Shown one piece after another: positions 57,899 to 64,000 of a DNA stretch of 64,000 nt. Each line of letters opens with the position of its first letter. Within the stretch, counting starts at the first letter, position 1. A program made the translations under genes and the position numbers. The notes below the pieces were generated by a model. That model worked only from the letters and a program-made list of their open reading frames with translations, did not search any database and was not told the DNA's origin. The DNA is taken from contig NZ_JARZAJ010000009.1 of the NCBI RefSeq assembly GCF_029892105.1, forward strand, positions 1 to 64,000. Direction: 5' to 3'. This DNA is from Kitasatospora sp. GP82. Lineage in GTDB: Bacteria > Actinomycetota > Actinomycetes > Streptomycetales > Streptomycetaceae.

Positions 57899-59101
57899 GT
57901 GGCTGAGACGGGAGGCCGTGCCGCACAGCTCAAGAGCAGCGGCCTGCGGCACGGGTGGACGACGGGCGCCTGCGCCACGGCGGCGACCGCCGCCGCGTAC
58001 ACGGCACTGCTGACCGGGGAGTTCCCCGACCCGGTGACCATCACGCTGCCGAAGGGGCAGCAGCCTGCCTTCGCCCTCGCGACGGAAGAACTGACGGTAC
58101 GTCAGGTCGGCCGGGGTGCTGGAGGAACGGGATCCGGTCAGGGGGACGGCAGCGGACCGCCGAAGCGGGACCGGGCCATGGCCGGGGTCGTGAAGGACGC
58201 CGGGGACGATCCCGATGTCACCCACGGTGCGCTGATCCGGTCCACCGTGCGGCAGGCGCCCCCCGGCAGCGGCGTGGTCTTCCGCGCCGGGCCCGGCGTC
58301 GGCACGGTGACCAAGGCCGGACTGCCGCTCGCCGTCGGCGAACCCGCCATCAACCCCGTGCCCCGGCAGATGATCAGCGACGTGGTCGCGGAGATCGCCG
58401 CCCGGCACGGCGGCAGCGGTGACGTCGAGGTCGAGATCTCCGTCGACGGCGGTGCGGAGATCGCCCGCTCCACCTGGAACCCGCGCCTGGGCATCCTGGG
58501 CGGCCTGTCCATCCTCGGCACCACCGGCATCGTGGTGCCGTACTCCTGCTCCGCCTGGATCGACTCCATCCGGCGCGGCGTGGACGTCGCCCGGGCGGCC
58601 GGGCGTACTCACGTGGCCGGGTGCACCGGTTCGACCTCCGAGAAGGTCGCGATCGCCGTGCACGGGCTGCCCGAGGACGCCCTGCTCGACATGGGCGACT
58701 TCGCCGGGGCCGTCCTCAAGTACCTCAAGCGCCACCCCGTTCCCAGGCTGACCGTCGCCGGAGGCTTCGCCAAACTCTCCAAGCTCGCGGCCGGACACCT
58801 CGACCTGCACTCGGCCCGCTCCCAGGTGGACAAGGGCTACCTCGCCGAACTCGCCCGGCAGGGCGGGGCGGACGAGGCCCTGACGGCCGCCGTGGCCTCG
58901 GCCAACACCGGCCTGGAGGCCGTCCAGCTCTGCTCGGCCGCAGGGGTGCCGCTCGGAAACCTGGTCGCCGAGGCCGCCCGCGCCACCGCCCTCGGCGTCC
59001 TGACCGGCTCGCCGGTCGCGGTCGACGTCATCTGCATCGACCGGGCCGGCACCATCGTCGGCCAGGCCCCACCGGCCGGTCCGGGGCACGGCCACGCATA
59101 G
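57899..59101 (+). CDS. cbiD: CbiD, precorrin-5B C1-methyltransferase (anaerobic-type)
   Basis: A 400-residue SAM-dependent methyltransferase of the CbiD family, which methylates C1 in the cobalt-early pathway. Typical blocks are LRHGWTTGACATAATAAAYT, AVGEPAINPVPRQMI, VEVEISVDGG, GGLSILGTTGIVVPYS and a GGFAKLSKLAAGHLDLHS motif. In oxygen-dependent pathways this step is usually done by CobF; none is seen here. The start is GTG 57899. A Gly/Ser/Gln-rich insert near residue 75 is not typical. Confidence 0.92.
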   Translation: MAETGGRAAQLKSSGLRHGWTTGACATAATAAAYTALLTGEFPDPVTITLPKGQQPAFALATEELTVRQVGRGAGGTGSGQGDGSGPPKRDRAMAGVVKDAGDDPDVTHGALIRSTVRQAPPGSGVVFRAGPGVGTVTKAGLPLAVGEPAINPVPRQMISDVVAEIAARHGGSGDVEVEISVDGGAEIARSTWNPRLGILGGLSILGTTGIVVPYSCSAWIDSIRRGVDVARAAGRTHVAGCTGSTSEKVAIAVHGLPEDALLDMGDFAGAVLKYLKRHPVPRLTVAGGFAKLSKLAAGHLDLHSARSQVDKGYLAELARQGGADEALTAAVASANTGLEAVQLCSAAGVPLGNLVAEAARATALGVLTGSPVAVDVICIDRAGTIVGQAPPAGPGHGHA

Positions 59102-59129
59102 GCGCCCTGCCCCGGGGTGCAGCGCTCTG

Positions 59130-59165
59130 GGGGCGCGGGGCTCTGCTTGATCAATTGCGTGCGCG
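59130..59165. repeat. Dispersed 36-bp intergenic repeat, copy B
   Basis: It matches 41066-41101 at 35 of 36 positions. Together with the inverted relative at 59274-59301 it makes an imperfect long inverted repeat in the gap between the convergent cbiD and cobM genes. Confidence 0.85.
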
Positions 59166-59273
59166 GATCGGAAGGCAGCATCGTTCAGTCGGACCCGGGG
59201 GTATGTGGCGCTTTGCGACCGTCCGGTGGGGTGCACCGCTTCGGGGGCTGCGATCGTGCACCGCTGTGGTGGG

Positions 59274-59301
59274 TTGGTCGCGCAGTTCCCCGCGCCCCTG
59301 G
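59274..59301. repeat. Inverted relative of the dispersed repeat
   Basis: Read on the minus strand this is GGGGCGCGGGGAACTGC followed by GCGACCAA, against GGGGCGCGGGGCTCTGC followed by TTGATCAA at 59130. The flanking GCGCT/AGCGC extends the pairing. No gene is present between 59102 and 59358. Confidence 0.7.
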
Positions 59302-59358
59302 ACAGCGCAAGCGCGCCCCCGAGCGGTACCGGTGTCATCCGCTGCTGTGCGGGGCAGG

Positions 59359-60120
59359 TCAGCTGCCGCACGGCTCGTGCGGGCGCTCGCGCTCCGGCGA
59401 GTACAGGTGGCTGTCGCGGAACTGCTCGGCGCCGAGCGTGCGGCCGACGAGGATGACGGCGGTGCGCAGCACCCCGGCCTCCTTCACCTGCCCGGCGATG
59501 TCTCCGAGCGTCCCCCGCAGCACCAGCTCGTCCGGGCGGCTGGCCATCGCGACGACCGCTGCCGGGCAGTCTGCGCCGTAGTGCGGCAGCAGTTCGTCCA
59601 CCACGCTGTCCACGTACCGCGTCGCGAGGTGCAGTACGAGCAGCGCGCCGCTGCGCCCGAGGGTGGCCAGGTCCTCGCCCTCCGGCATCGGTGTGGCCTG
59701 CCTGGCGACCCGGGTGAGGATGACCGTCTGACCGACCGTCGGTACCGTCAGCTCGCGCTTCAGCGCCGCCGCCGCAGCCGCGAAGGCGGGCACGCCGGGC
59801 ACGACCTCGTACGGGATGCCCGCCGCGTCGAGCCGCCGCATCTGCTCGGCGACCGCGCTGAACACCGAGGGGTCGCCCGAGTGGAGTCGGGCGACGTCCA
59901 GGCCCTCCTCGTGGGCGAGGACCATCTCGGCGACGATCTGGTCCAGGTTCAGATCGGCGGTGTCGACCAGGCGGGCGTCCGACGGGCACTCGGCGAGCAG
60001 TTCGCGCGGAACCAGGCTCCCCGCGTAGAGGCAGACCCCGCTGGCGGCCAGGATCCGCTGGCCGCGCAGGGTGATCAGATCGGCGGCGCCGGGACCGGCT
60101 CCGATGAAGTGGACGGTCAT
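59359..60120 (-). CDS. cobM: CobM, precorrin-4 C11-methyltransferase
   Basis: A 253-residue SAM-dependent tetrapyrrole methyltransferase. VHFIGAGPGAADLITLRG, VCLYAGSLVP, VARLHSGDPSVFSAVAEQMR, YEVVPGVPAFAAAAAALKRE and LTRVARQATPMP identify CobM. Its ATG (60118-60120) overlaps the end of cobL, so the two genes are coupled in the order cobL, cobM. Confidence 0.95.
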   Translation of the reverse strand: MTVHFIGAGPGAADLITLRGQRILAASGVCLYAGSLVPRELLAECPSDARLVDTADLNLDQIVAEMVLAHEEGLDVARLHSGDPSVFSAVAEQMRRLDAAGIPYEVVPGVPAFAAAAAALKRELTVPTVGQTVILTRVARQATPMPEGEDLATLGRSGALLVLHLATRYVDSVVDELLPHYGADCPAAVVAMASRPDELVLRGTLGDIAGQVKEAGVLRTAVILVGRTLGAEQFRDSHLYSPERERPHEPCGS

Positions 60121-61472
60121 GGCGTCTGCGCTCCCTGGTTTCGATTCTGGTTCTGTTCCGGGCTCTGTGCGTCGAGGCCCGGGTTCGGTACGTCGAGTGC
60201 GGGTTTGACCACCGACCACTGGGTGACCGGCATCGCCTGCCGCCAGCCGGTGAAGGTGCCGACCGGTACGGCGTGCGCGACCGCCAGCCGCAGCAGCTCG
60301 CCGCCGTGGCCGCGGTACCACTGGGCCAGGAGGGCCTCGGACTCCAGCGTCACCGTGTTGGCGACCAGTCGTCCGCCGGGCGGCAGCGCGTCCCAGCAGG
60401 CCTGGAGCAGCCCCGGGGCGGTGAGTCCGCCGCCGATGAACACCGCGTCGGGGGTGGGGAGTTCGGCCGTCGCGGCGGGCGCCGCACCGGTCACCACCTC
60501 AAGGCGGGGCACACCCAGAGCGGCGGCGTTGCGCGCGATCCGTTCGGCCCGGACGGGGTCGCGCTCCACGCTGACGGCCCGGCAGGACCGGTGCGCCCGC
60601 AGCCACTCGATCGCGATGCTGCCCGAGCCGCCGCCGACGTCCCACAGCAACTCGCCCGGCGCCGGCGCCAGTGCGGCCAGCGTCGCGGCCCTGACATGAC
60701 GCTTCGTCAACTGCCCGTCGGACTCGTACGCGTCGTCGGGCAGACCGGGCACCAGTGAACGCCGGGGCGCACCGGGCGCAGCCGTGCACTCGACGGCGAT
60801 CAGGTTGAGCGCGGCACCCGGCTGGTGCGGCCAGCTCTCGGCGCGGCCGTCCGACTGCCGCTCCTGCGGGCCCCCGAGCTGCTCCAGTACGCGCAGGCGG
60901 CTCGGGCCGTAGCCGTGTTCGGTGAGCAGCGCGGCGACGGCGGCGGGGGTGCTCGCATCGGCGCTGAACACCAGCAGGCGCCGCCCCGGGTGCAGCGCGA
61001 GGTTGAGGGTCTCCAGCGGCCGGCCGACCAGGCTGACCACCTCGGTGTCCTCCAGCGGCCAGCCGAGCCGGGCGCAGGCGTACGAGACGGAGGAGGGGTG
61101 CGGCAGTACCCGCAGCCGGTCGGGGCCGGCGGTCTCGGCGAGCGCGCGGCCGATCCCGTAGAACATCGGGTCGCCGCTGGCCAGCACCGCGAGCCGGCGA
61201 CCGGCGTGGGCGGCGAGCAGGCCGGGTACGGCCGGGCGCAGCGGTGAGGGCCAGGGCAGCCGCTCGGCGGCCACCTCCGGCGGGAGGAGCTCCAGTTGGC
61301 GCGGGCCGCCGAGCACCACGTCCGCCGAGCGCAGTGCCGTCCGTGCCGGGTCGGTCAGCCCGGCCCAGCCGTCGGCGCCGATCCCGACGACGGTGACCGG
61401 TGGGCCGAGGGTCGGCTCCGGCGCAGGGGGTCCCGTCGGTCCTGGCGGCACGGGCGGCGTGGCGGTGGCCAA
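60117..61472 (-). CDS. cobL: CobL, precorrin-6Y C5,15-methyltransferase (decarboxylating)
   Basis: A 451-residue two-domain enzyme. The N-terminal CbiE-like half (VTVVGIGADGWAGLTDPART, LASGDPMFYGIGRAL) methylates the macrocycle, and the C-terminal CbiT-like half (ELLWDVGGGSGSIAIEWLRA, VFIGGGLTAPGLLQACW) methylates and decarboxylates. The start is TTG 61470-61472, eight bases after GAGGAG. A short Pro-rich leader precedes the first domain, and a Gln/Asn-rich tail ends the protein. Confidence 0.95.
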   Translation of the reverse strand: MATATPPVPPGPTGPPAPEPTLGPPVTVVGIGADGWAGLTDPARTALRSADVVLGGPRQLELLPPEVAAERLPWPSPLRPAVPGLLAAHAGRRLAVLASGDPMFYGIGRALAETAGPDRLRVLPHPSSVSYACARLGWPLEDTEVVSLVGRPLETLNLALHPGRRLLVFSADASTPAAVAALLTEHGYGPSRLRVLEQLGGPQERQSDGRAESWPHQPGAALNLIAVECTAAPGAPRRSLVPGLPDDAYESDGQLTKRHVRAATLAALAPAPGELLWDVGGGSGSIAIEWLRAHRSCRAVSVERDPVRAERIARNAAALGVPRLEVVTGAAPAATAELPTPDAVFIGGGLTAPGLLQACWDALPPGGRLVANTVTLESEALLAQWYRGHGGELLRLAVAHAVPVGTFTGWRQAMPVTQWSVVKPALDVPNPGLDAQSPEQNQNRNQGAQTP

Positions 61473-61685
61473 CGGGCTACTCCTCTGGTCCTTCGGTGAT
61501 CCTCTGACGGTCCGCGCAGGTCGGAACGGGCAGGCCGCAGCCTACCTGGGCCGGGGAAGGGCGCCTGCGGCCGCCCGGTGCCGGGAGCCTGCCGTGCGGA
61601 GCGGGCCGGCAGGCACCGGTGTTCCCGGAGGTGTCGGCCGTGGGTATCAGTACGGTGCGGGGTCGCACGGTGGAAGGAGCGGCTG

Positions 61686-62705
61686 ATGGGTGGCGTCGGC
61701 CGGACGGGCGCGTGGGCGGTGGACCGGGGCGTGCGCTGGACGGAGCGTCCGGTGCCCGGGATGGGGCCGTACGCGGTCGAGCTGGCGGTCGAGGTGTGCG
61801 GGGTGTGCCGGACGGATCTGCATCTCGTCGAGGGAGATCTGCCGACGCACCTGCCCCAGTGCACGCCCGGCCACGAGATCGTCGGCCGGGTGGTCGGGAC
61901 CGGAGCCGCCGTGGTGGGTCTGGCCCCGGGGGACCGGGTGGGGGTCGCCTGGCTGGCGCGGACCTGCGGGGTGTGCCGGTACTGCAGGTCCGGGCGGGAG
62001 AACCTCTGCCCGCACTCGCGCTACACGGGCTGGGACCTGCACGGCGGGTACGCGGACCTCGTGGTGGCCGACAGCCGTTACGTCTACCGGCTGCCGGCGG
62101 GAATCTCCGACGAGGAGTGCGCGCCGCTGCTGTGTGCGGGCATCATCGGGTACCGCGCACTCGTACGGGCCGAGTTGCCGCCCGGCGGCAGGCTGGGGAT
62201 CTACGGCTTCGGCGCCTCCGCGCACCTGACCGCACAGCTGGCGCTGGCCCGGGGTGCCACCCTCCACGTCTTCACCCGGTCCAAGGCGGCGCAGCGGCTG
62301 GCTCTGGAGCTGGGGGCGGCATCCGTGCAGGGCGCCTGTGCGGACTCGCCCGAACCGTTGGACGCGGCGATCCTGTTCGCTCCGGTCGGCGAGCTGGTGC
62401 CGGTCGCGCTCGGAGCGCTGGACCGGGGCGGGACGCTGGCCGTCGCGGGGATCCACCTCACGGATGTTCCCGCGCTCGACTACCAGCGGGCGCTGTTCCA
62501 GGAGCGCACGCTGCGCAGCGTCACCGCGAACACCCGGGCGGACGGCCGGGCCTATCTGGCGGAGGTGGCCGCGCGCCCGCCGGTGGTGAGCCTCCAGCGG
62601 TACGCGATGGCGCAGGCCGCAGAGGCGCTGGCGGATCTCGCGGCCGACCGGGTCACGGGTGCGGCGGTGCTGGTCAACGGCGAAGGGCCGACGGCGAAGG
62701 GGTGA
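61686..62705 (+). CDS. Zinc-dependent alcohol dehydrogenase
   Basis: A 339-residue medium-chain alcohol dehydrogenase. Catalytic zinc ligands are seen in [10 protein letters not shown] and [11 protein letters not shown], and in [12 protein letters not shown]; the structural zinc loop is [15 protein letters not shown]. The cofactor region reads [20 protein letters not shown]. It resembles AdhA/YjgB-like dehydrogenases of actinobacteria that act on alcohols or aldehydes. The ATG 61686 is preceded by GGAAGGAG. It converges on the MarR gene with about 20 bases between stops. Confidence 0.9.
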   Translation: MGGVGRTGAWAVDRGVRWTERPVPGMGPYAVELAVEVCGVCRTDLHLVEGDLPTHLPQCTPGHEIVGRVVGTGAAVVGLAPGDRVGVAWLARTCGVCRYCRSGRENLCPHSRYTGWDLHGGYADLVVADSRYVYRLPAGISDEECAPLLCAGIIGYRALVRAELPPGGRLGIYGFGASAHLTAQLALARGATLHVFTRSKAAQRLALELGAASVQGACADSPEPLDAAILFAPVGELVPVALGALDRGGTLAVAGIHLTDVPALDYQRALFQERTLRSVTANTRADGRAYLAEVAARPPVVSLQRYAMAQAAEALADLAADRVTGAAVLVNGEGPTAKG

Positions 62706-62724
62706 GCCCGGCCGTCGGGGCAGG

Positions 62725-63165
62725 TCAGACGGCCGAGTTGTAGCGCTCCAGGTAGGCGGCGAGCTGGGCGATGTCCGCGTCGTCCCAGTCGGCGAGGCGG
62801 TCGAGGAAGGCGATGCGGCGCTGTTCGTGGGCCTCGCGCATGGCCTTGAGGCCGGCGGGGGAGGGCCGCAGGATCTGGCCGCGGTGGTCGTCCGGGTCGG
62901 TCTCGCGAACCAGGTAGCCGAGCTTCTCCAGGGCGCCTGCCTGTCGGCTGACGGTCGACTTGTCGAGCATGAAGTAGGCGGCGAGGTCGGCGCCCCGGCA
63001 GCCGCCGCGCTCGGTCATCAGATCGAGCATGCTGAAGGCGACCAGCGACAGGTCGGGGTGCAGCTCGGTGGCCCGGCTGCGGGCGCGCCGGGCGAAGGCG
63101 GTGAGCTCCCGCTGGATCGACCTGAGGGCCTCGTCACGGGAGGTGCTTGGGGCTTTCTCGTTCAT
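62725..63165 (-). CDS. MarR-family transcriptional regulator
   Basis: A 146-residue winged-helix repressor: LSLVAFSMLDLMTERGGCRG, DLAAYFMLDKSTVSRQAGAL (recognition helix) and the wing VRETDPDDHRGQILRPSPAG. I start it at ATG 63163-63165; a TACTAT -10-like box lies just upstream, so the message may be leaderless. It diverges from a membrane protein gene, and three operator-like repeats fill the space, so self-regulation and control of the membrane protein are likely. Confidence 0.92.
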   Translation of the reverse strand: MNEKAPSTSRDEALRSIQRELTAFARRARSRATELHPDLSLVAFSMLDLMTERGGCRGADLAAYFMLDKSTVSRQAGALEKLGYLVRETDPDDHRGQILRPSPAGLKAMREAHEQRRIAFLDRLADWDDADIAQLAAYLERYNSAV

Positions 63166-63229
63166 GGTTGTATAGTACATCCACATAGGTTGTATTTACC
63201 AACCTATCTCTGGGTTGTATTGACCAACC
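63166..63229. promoter_or_regulatory. Three operator-like repeats GGTTG-N7-CAACC
   Basis: Sites are GGTTG-N7-CATCC at 63166-63182 (one mismatch, touching the marR start codon), ATAGGTTG-N7-CAACCTAT at 63185-63207 (perfect 8-bp arms) and GGTTG-N7-CAACC at 63213-63229. The same arm sequence and spacer length recur, with TAT starting each spacer. They are most likely binding sites of the adjacent MarR protein. Confidence 0.8.
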
Positions 63230-63281
63230 GATCTGCCTGCCTGTCGCCGATCACCGACGGGAGGACCGCTCTGCCACCGCC

Positions 63282-64000
63282 ATGAGAAGGGCTGCACGGA
63301 CCATGACCGCATCCCCGGGAACCGCAACAGCCGACCCCACCGCCGCACACGCCGCCCCGAGCCTGCGGCGCAGCCTCCAGCACCTCGCCGTGCACCTGCT
63401 CACCCCGCTGCTGATGTGCCTGGGCATGGCCCTGGCCTACCAGGGCGCCTTCCACCAGCCGGAGCCGCACCACCTCAAGGTGGCCGTGGTCGGCACCACG
63501 CCCAAGGCGCAGATCCTGGCGCAGACCGTCAAGGACAAGGCAGGTGACGCCCTCGACGTCATCACCCTGCCCGACCGCCAGTCGGCCGAGCAGCAGCTCC
63601 GCGACCGGAACCTGGTCGGCGCCTTCGTCCCGAACGCCCAGCACCCCGAGCTGCTCGTCGCCAAGGCGAACTCCGACACCTCCGCGATGGCCGCCGAGGC
63701 GGTGTTCCAGACCGTCGCCACGCAACAGGGCGTGCCGCTCGCCGTCACCGATGTGACGCCGCTCGCCGCCGGTGACCCGACCGGTCAGGGGATCTTCTTC
63801 CTGCTGGTCGCGCTGAGCATCGGTTCCTACGGCAGTGTGGCCGTCATCGGTGCGGCGGGCGCGGCGCTCGGCATGCGCATGCGCGGTCTGGTCGGCCTGG
63901 CGACCTCGCTCGTCGTCAGCGTGATCGGTATCGCCACGGCAGGGCCGCTGTTCCACATCGTCGATCACGACCGGGCCGCCGTCTGGGCGCTGGCCTGGCT
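63282..64000 (+). CDS. Membrane protein, ABC-2/YhgE-like permease (partial, cut by window end)
   Basis: An open frame of at least 239 codons runs off the right edge. After a short polar N-terminus comes a helix (LLTPLLMCLGMALAYQGAF), then an extracytoplasmic domain of about 120 residues (LKVAVVGTTPKAQILAQTVK to PNAQHPELLVAKANSDTSAM), then helices beginning IFFLLVALSIGSYGSVAVIG and GLVGLATSLVVSVIGIATAG. This topology is that of YhgE/Pip-like and ABC-2-type export permeases. ATG 63282 and 63303 are both in frame. Its place opposite marR with shared operators suggests an inducible efflux function. Confidence 0.75.
   Translation, partial: MRRAARTMTASPGTATADPTAAHAAPSLRRSLQHLAVHLLTPLLMCLGMALAYQGAFHQPEPHHLKVAVVGTTPKAQILAQTVKDKAGDALDVITLPDRQSAEQQLRDRNLVGAFVPNAQHPELLVAKANSDTSAMAAEAVFQTVATQQGVPLAVTDVTPLAAGDPTGQGIFFLLVALSIGSYGSVAVIGAAGAALGMRMRGLVGLATSLVVSVIGIATAGPLFHIVDHDRAAVWALAW

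Overview
The window is high-GC actinobacterial DNA of Streptomycetaceae type (Streptomyces, Kitasatospora or a relative). Coding frames show strong G/C third-position bias, GTG starts and GTGA/ATGA gene overlaps are common, and the gene families are typical of that group: DUF574 methyltransferase, GAF-PAS-SpoIIE phosphatase, LysM-BTAD protein, an ergothioneine cluster and a mosaic cobalamin cluster. About 60 genes can be supported. I see no rRNA, tRNA, CRISPR array or complete insertion sequence.

Layout. 1-1.0 kb: a lower-GC fragment holding the end of a polymorphic toxin and a candidate immunity gene. 1.3-5.5 kb: a DUF389 membrane-protein remnant, ADP-ribosylglycohydrolase, NAPE-PLD-like metallohydrolase, MaoC hydratase and a PPOX-family protein. 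5.7-23.7 kb: a large Tad/Flp-type pilus locus (lipoprotein, secreted protein, CpaB, TadZ, TadA, TadB, TadC, four small pilin-like or TadE-like proteins, and a 1331-residue membrane LysM-BTAD protein). It is bracketed by two related proteins that look like catalytically dead caspases; a CorA transporter and a broken DUF4232 lipoprotein lie inside the right-hand flank. 23.8-29 kb: a hypothetical gene, a SpoIIE-type phosphatase, small secreted and membrane proteins, and at least two decayed genes, including a sedolisin with a large internal deletion. 29.2-35 kb: acyl-CoA dehydrogenase, thiolase and SDR genes divergent from a TetR regulator, then a sugar permease. 35.1-41 kb: egtABCD for ergothioneine, with a MalY/PatB-type PLP enzyme just upstream. 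41.3-44.4 kb: a methyltransferase translationally coupled to a PAS-GGDEF-EAL protein. 45-49.4 kb: ribA and a quinone oxidoreductase sharing a divergent promoter with two matching palindromes, then a VOC protein and lnt. 49.5-61.5 kb: cobN, cobG, cobH, cobIJ, cobK, cbiD, cobM and cobL with a cobalamin riboswitch upstream of cobN. 61.7-64 kb: a zinc alcohol dehydrogenase and a MarR regulator divergent from a membrane protein cut by the window edge.

How the parts fit. The Tad genes form one long, largely overlapping operon that should build and drive a type IVc pilus; its last gene joins extracytoplasmic LysM modules to a cytoplasmic BTAD region and may link the envelope to transcription. The cob genes cover precorrin-2 methylation through hydrogenobyrinic acid and cobalt insertion, using CbiD instead of CobF. 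The egt genes make ergothioneine up to the C-S lyase step, for which the neighbouring PLP enzyme is a candidate. Three divergent intergenic regions (32.6, 45.9 and 63.2 kb) carry clear palindromic operator-like sites.
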